Positions 4,579 to 6,398 of a stretch of DNA of 6,398 bases are shown in pieces. The position numbers were made by a program, and so were the translations under genes. Below the pieces are notes generated by a model that made no database searches, was not told the DNA's origin, and saw nothing but the letters and a program-made list of their open reading frames with translations. Source of the stretch: Halobacteriales archaeon (lineage in GTDB: Archaea > Thermoplasmatota > SW-10-69-26 > JACQPN01 > JAIVGT01). The stretch spans positions 1 to 6,398 of the forward strand of contig JAIVGT010000260.1 in the NCBI GenBank assembly GCA_020201485.1, in the 5' to 3' direction. Positions within the stretch are counted from its first letter, which is position 1; every line of letters starts with the position of its first letter.

Positions 4579-6237
4579 TCACACGTCCGGCCCGCCGCTC
4601 TGCACGTACACCTTCAGGGGGAAGTGCGTGCCGGGCGTTGCCTGGGGCACGGGGCCGAGGCATCCGCCGGCGCTGGCGAAGACCACGACGTACGCCCGCC
4701 CGTCCGGGCCGAGCGAGCTGCCCTGGTAATGCCCGCACGCCGCCCCGTTGGTCGGGTGCGCCACGACGCTCACGTCGCTGAGCTCGACCTGCCCGTCCAC
4801 GAGCGCGACGTGGGCCGCGTAGTACGTCGGGTGCAGGCAGTCGTCGAGCGGCGTGACGGCGAAGCTGAGCAGCGCGCCCTCGCCCGTCGGGCTGCCCGTC
4901 ATCCAGCCGTAGAAGAGCTGGCCGGGCAGGGCGAAGCTGGCGGTCGCGAAGCTCTCCATGTCCGTGCTCGCGGCGATGGTGAGCGTGCCCTGCGCGCTCG
5001 CGCCCGCGACGTAGTACGTGCCGGTCGCGGCGAAGGCCCCGTAGCCGTTGAAGGCGTTGCACGCGACCCAGTCGCCGAACGTGTCGAAGGCCCTGCTCAC
5101 GCGCGGCTGCGCGATGTCGGTGCCCCAGAACACGCCCAGGAACGGGCTGGCCTCGGGGCCGGTCGCGTCCACGGCGGCGAACAGCCCGTCGCTGTCGCGG
5201 ATGGCGGGCACGCCCGGCCGGCCTCCCGCCCCGGCGCACGTGTTCCAGGTGTGCGTCTGCGCGGCGGTGTCGTACAGGCCGAGCTGGAGCTGCGTGTCCG
5301 GGTCGATGCCCAAGCCCGGGCCGTTGTTGACCATGACGAGCTTCCCGTGCCCGTACATGATCCACGGCTTGTCGATGGTGCGCGGCCCGCAGCTTCCGAG
5401 CACGCTCTGCGCCGTGTCGTAGCTCATCGGGTCCACGTGGCACAGCGCCGCGCCATCGTTGCACCACTGGTAGAGGAAGCTCGTGCCGGCGATCCAGTCG
5501 CTGTCGTAGAGCCACGCATTCCCCTGCGCGTCCGCGGCCAGGATGCCCTCGTCGCCCTGCCCCACGCCCTCGGCGACGACCGGGATGGTCGCGGCCTGCA
5601 GGTCGGGGAGCTTCGCCCACGTCCGGCCGTCGTCGCGGCTGAACAGGGCCGCGCTGCGCAGCGTGTCCGCCGCTGCCGTGTGGCCGCTGACGTAGATGGT
5701 GCCCGTGCCGGCGACGGTGATGGCGGGCTCGTAGAGGTCCCAGTACGTGCTGCCCACGCCCACCGTGCGCGCGTCGAACCGCATCGTGCCCGTGACGGGC
5801 AAGGGCTGCGCCGCCGGGCCGGGAACCTGCGACGGGATGCCCGGGCGCTCCAGGCCGGCCAAGCCCGCGTGCCCGCCCAGGCGCGTCCCGCCGAGGAAGG
5901 CCGGCGCGTCGCGCGCGTCCTGCAGGAAGGATGCGCCCATGCCCGCGAGGAGCGCCGCGACCGCGACCACCGCCAGCACGCCCTGGGATCCGTGGAGCCG
6001 CATGCTTGCACCGAGCTCGCTCGCCCCCACCTGCAGCCCGGGCAGCGCGCCGCTCTCGACGTACACGGACATGGCCGTCGGGTCGGGGACGTCGCCGAAC
6101 CATTCGAGGTAGGCCGCGGCCGGGAACGTGCCCAGGGTCACGATGTGACGGTTGTCTGGGCACGTGCCGTTGCCGTAGCCGGCGCCGTGGATGGCCAGCG
6201 CGAGCAACACCGCGCCGACGAGGAGGAAGCCCCGCAT
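4579..6237 (-). CDS. Asp-box (BNR/sialidase-like) beta-propeller with composite N-terminus
   Basis: From the ATG at 6237 this is a 552-residue protein. Residues 1-18 are a signal peptide (MRGFLLVGAVLLALAIHG); about 60 extracellular-looking residues follow with one cysteine (C26). A second hydrophobic segment at 87-104 is preceded by MRLHG at 79-83 and looks like another signal peptide. A Pro/Gly-rich linker runs to 150, then a propeller-like domain to the end. That domain has EPAITVAGTGTIYVSG (170-185) and a canonical Asp-box SRDDGRTW (200-207), typical of BNR/exo-alpha-sialidase-like proteins. I see no convincing sialidase catalytic arginine triad, so binding rather than hydrolysis is likelier. 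The propeller has eight cysteines (259, 266, 283, 334, 393, 467, 501, 526), an even number consistent with an exported fold. A TATA-like box 39 nt upstream of 6237 supports that start; GTG at 6258 and ATG at 6003 are alternatives, the latter giving 474 residues with its own signal peptide. Confidence 0.85.
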   Translation of the reverse strand: MRGFLLVGAVLLALAIHGAGYGNGTCPDNRHIVTLGTFPAAAYLEWFGDVPDPTAMSVYVESGALPGLQVGASELGASMRLHGSQGVLAVVAVAALLAGMGASFLQDARDAPAFLGGTRLGGHAGLAGLERPGIPSQVPGPAAQPLPVTGTMRFDARTVGVGSTYWDLYEPAITVAGTGTIYVSGHTAAADTLRSAALFSRDDGRTWAKLPDLQAATIPVVAEGVGQGDEGILAADAQGNAWLYDSDWIAGTSFLYQWCNDGAALCHVDPMSYDTAQSVLGSCGPRTIDKPWIMYGHGKLVMVNNGPGLGIDPDTQLQLGLYDTAAQTHTWNTCAGAGGRPGVPAIRDSDGLFAAVDATGPEASPFLGVFWGTDIAQPRVSRAFDTFGDWVACNAFNGYGAFAATGTYYVAGASAQGTLTIAASTDMESFATASFALPGQLFYGWMTGSPTGEGALLSFAVTPLDDCLHPTYYAAHVALVDGQVELSDVSVVAHPTNGAACGHYQGSSLGPDGRAYVVVFASAGGCLGPVPQATPGTHFPLKVYVQSGGPDV

Positions 6238-6300
6238 GCTGAAGCCCGGGGCGCGCACGCTCCAGCGCGCGCTTGAAGGTTTCCTGCGCGCATGCGCCCA
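6238..6300 (-). other. Short intergenic spacer with own promoter
   Basis: This 63-nt gap separates the stop of the rightmost partial gene from the ATG at 6237. It contains the TATA-like box at 6272-6282. No poly-T terminator tract or strong hairpin is visible. Confidence 0.5.
6272..6282 (-). promoter_or_regulatory. Candidate BRE/TATA-like box for the sialidase-like gene
   Basis: On the minus strand these bases read AAACCTTCAAG, preceded by GG. The run GGAAA fits the purine-rich BRE that often precedes archaeal TATA boxes. The box centre is about 39 nt before the ATG at 6237, predicting a leader of about 12 nt. The core ACCTTCAAG is identical to the box upstream of the leftmost gene. Confidence 0.45.
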
Positions 6301-6398
6301 CTACCGCGCGTCCGGCGCCGGGCCGGCGTAGCGGTACACGACCAGGCCGTTGACACTGTCCCCGACCACGCAGTGCGTCGCATCCACCCACCAGGCGT
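6301..6398 (-). CDS. C-terminal fragment of an unidentified protein
   Basis: The minus-strand frame entering from the right edge encodes 31 residues ending in a TAG at 6303-6301. The tail includes AWWVDATHC, then VVGDSVNGLVVYRYAGP and a final APDAR. Alternating hydrophobic residues suggest C-terminal beta strands and it carries one cysteine, which would suit another exported protein, but the fragment is too short to assign. It lies upstream of, and on the same strand as, the sialidase-like gene, with 63 nt between them, so the two are neighbours but probably have separate promoters. Confidence 0.55.
   Translation of the reverse strand, partial: AWWVDATHCVVGDSVNGLVVYRYAGPAPDAR

Noticed and set aside
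4579..5790. Assignment of the Asp-box protein as an active sialidase
   Set aside because: Only one canonical Asp-box is clear and I cannot identify the arginine triad or the nucleophilic Tyr/Glu pair. Asp-boxes are common in non-enzymatic propellers.
4624..6276. A 550-codon plus-strand open frame opposite the minus-strand propeller
   Set aside because: This is the same codon-aligned shadow effect. The product is Arg/Ala/Val-rich and featureless, whereas the minus strand has signal peptides, an Asp-box and propeller motifs.

Overview
The window is about 70% G+C and gene-dense. I read it as a stretch of a high-GC archaeal genome or metagenome contig, possibly Thermoplasmatota. The reasons are short AT-richer boxes at TATA-like distances upstream of several starts (a TTCAAG or TTTTAAG core about 27 nt before a start or plausible transcription start), at least one start that looks leaderless, and a run of exported repeat proteins with no bacterial -35/-10 promoters. 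A high-GC bacterium (actinobacterial, myxobacterial or Deinococcus-like) is not excluded. No rRNA, tRNA, CRISPR array, insertion sequence or phage gene is visible.

Layout, left to right. (1) 1-517, minus strand: the first 172 residues of a cytosolic, partly coiled-coil protein of unknown function, cut by the window edge. (2) 518-762: a divergent intergenic region with one candidate promoter facing each way and a 17-nt palindrome between them. (3) 763-2556, plus: a 597-residue exported protein. Its C-terminal half is an array of roughly 30-residue G-(D/N)-D-x-Y repeats, predicted to form a beta-solenoid. (4) 2560-4149, plus: a 529-residue exported beta-propeller of the SBBP/PQQ-like kind, with eight blades by motif count. 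It starts 3 nt after the previous stop. (5) 4195-4575, plus: a 126-residue exported protein with four cysteines. (6) 4579-6237, minus: a 552-residue Asp-box (BNR/sialidase-like) propeller with an unusual two-part N-terminus. It converges on gene 5 with only 3 nt between the stop codons. (7) 6301-6398, minus: the last 31 residues of another protein, cut by the right edge.

The four complete genes all encode products with export signals, so the region is best described as a surface or secreted protein cluster. Genes 3 and 4 in this layout are almost certainly co-transcribed, and gene 5 may be part of the same unit. Nothing shows an enzymatic activity. The propellers and the solenoid look like binding or structural scaffolds, and any joint function (adhesion, cell-surface layer, ligand or metal binding) is inference.

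The observations most worth a second look are the regular solenoid with a two-repeat (60-residue) superperiod and an asparagine ladder, the apparent in-frame fusion at the start of the minus-strand propeller gene, and the shared ACCTTCAAG promoter-like box in front of two minus-strand genes.
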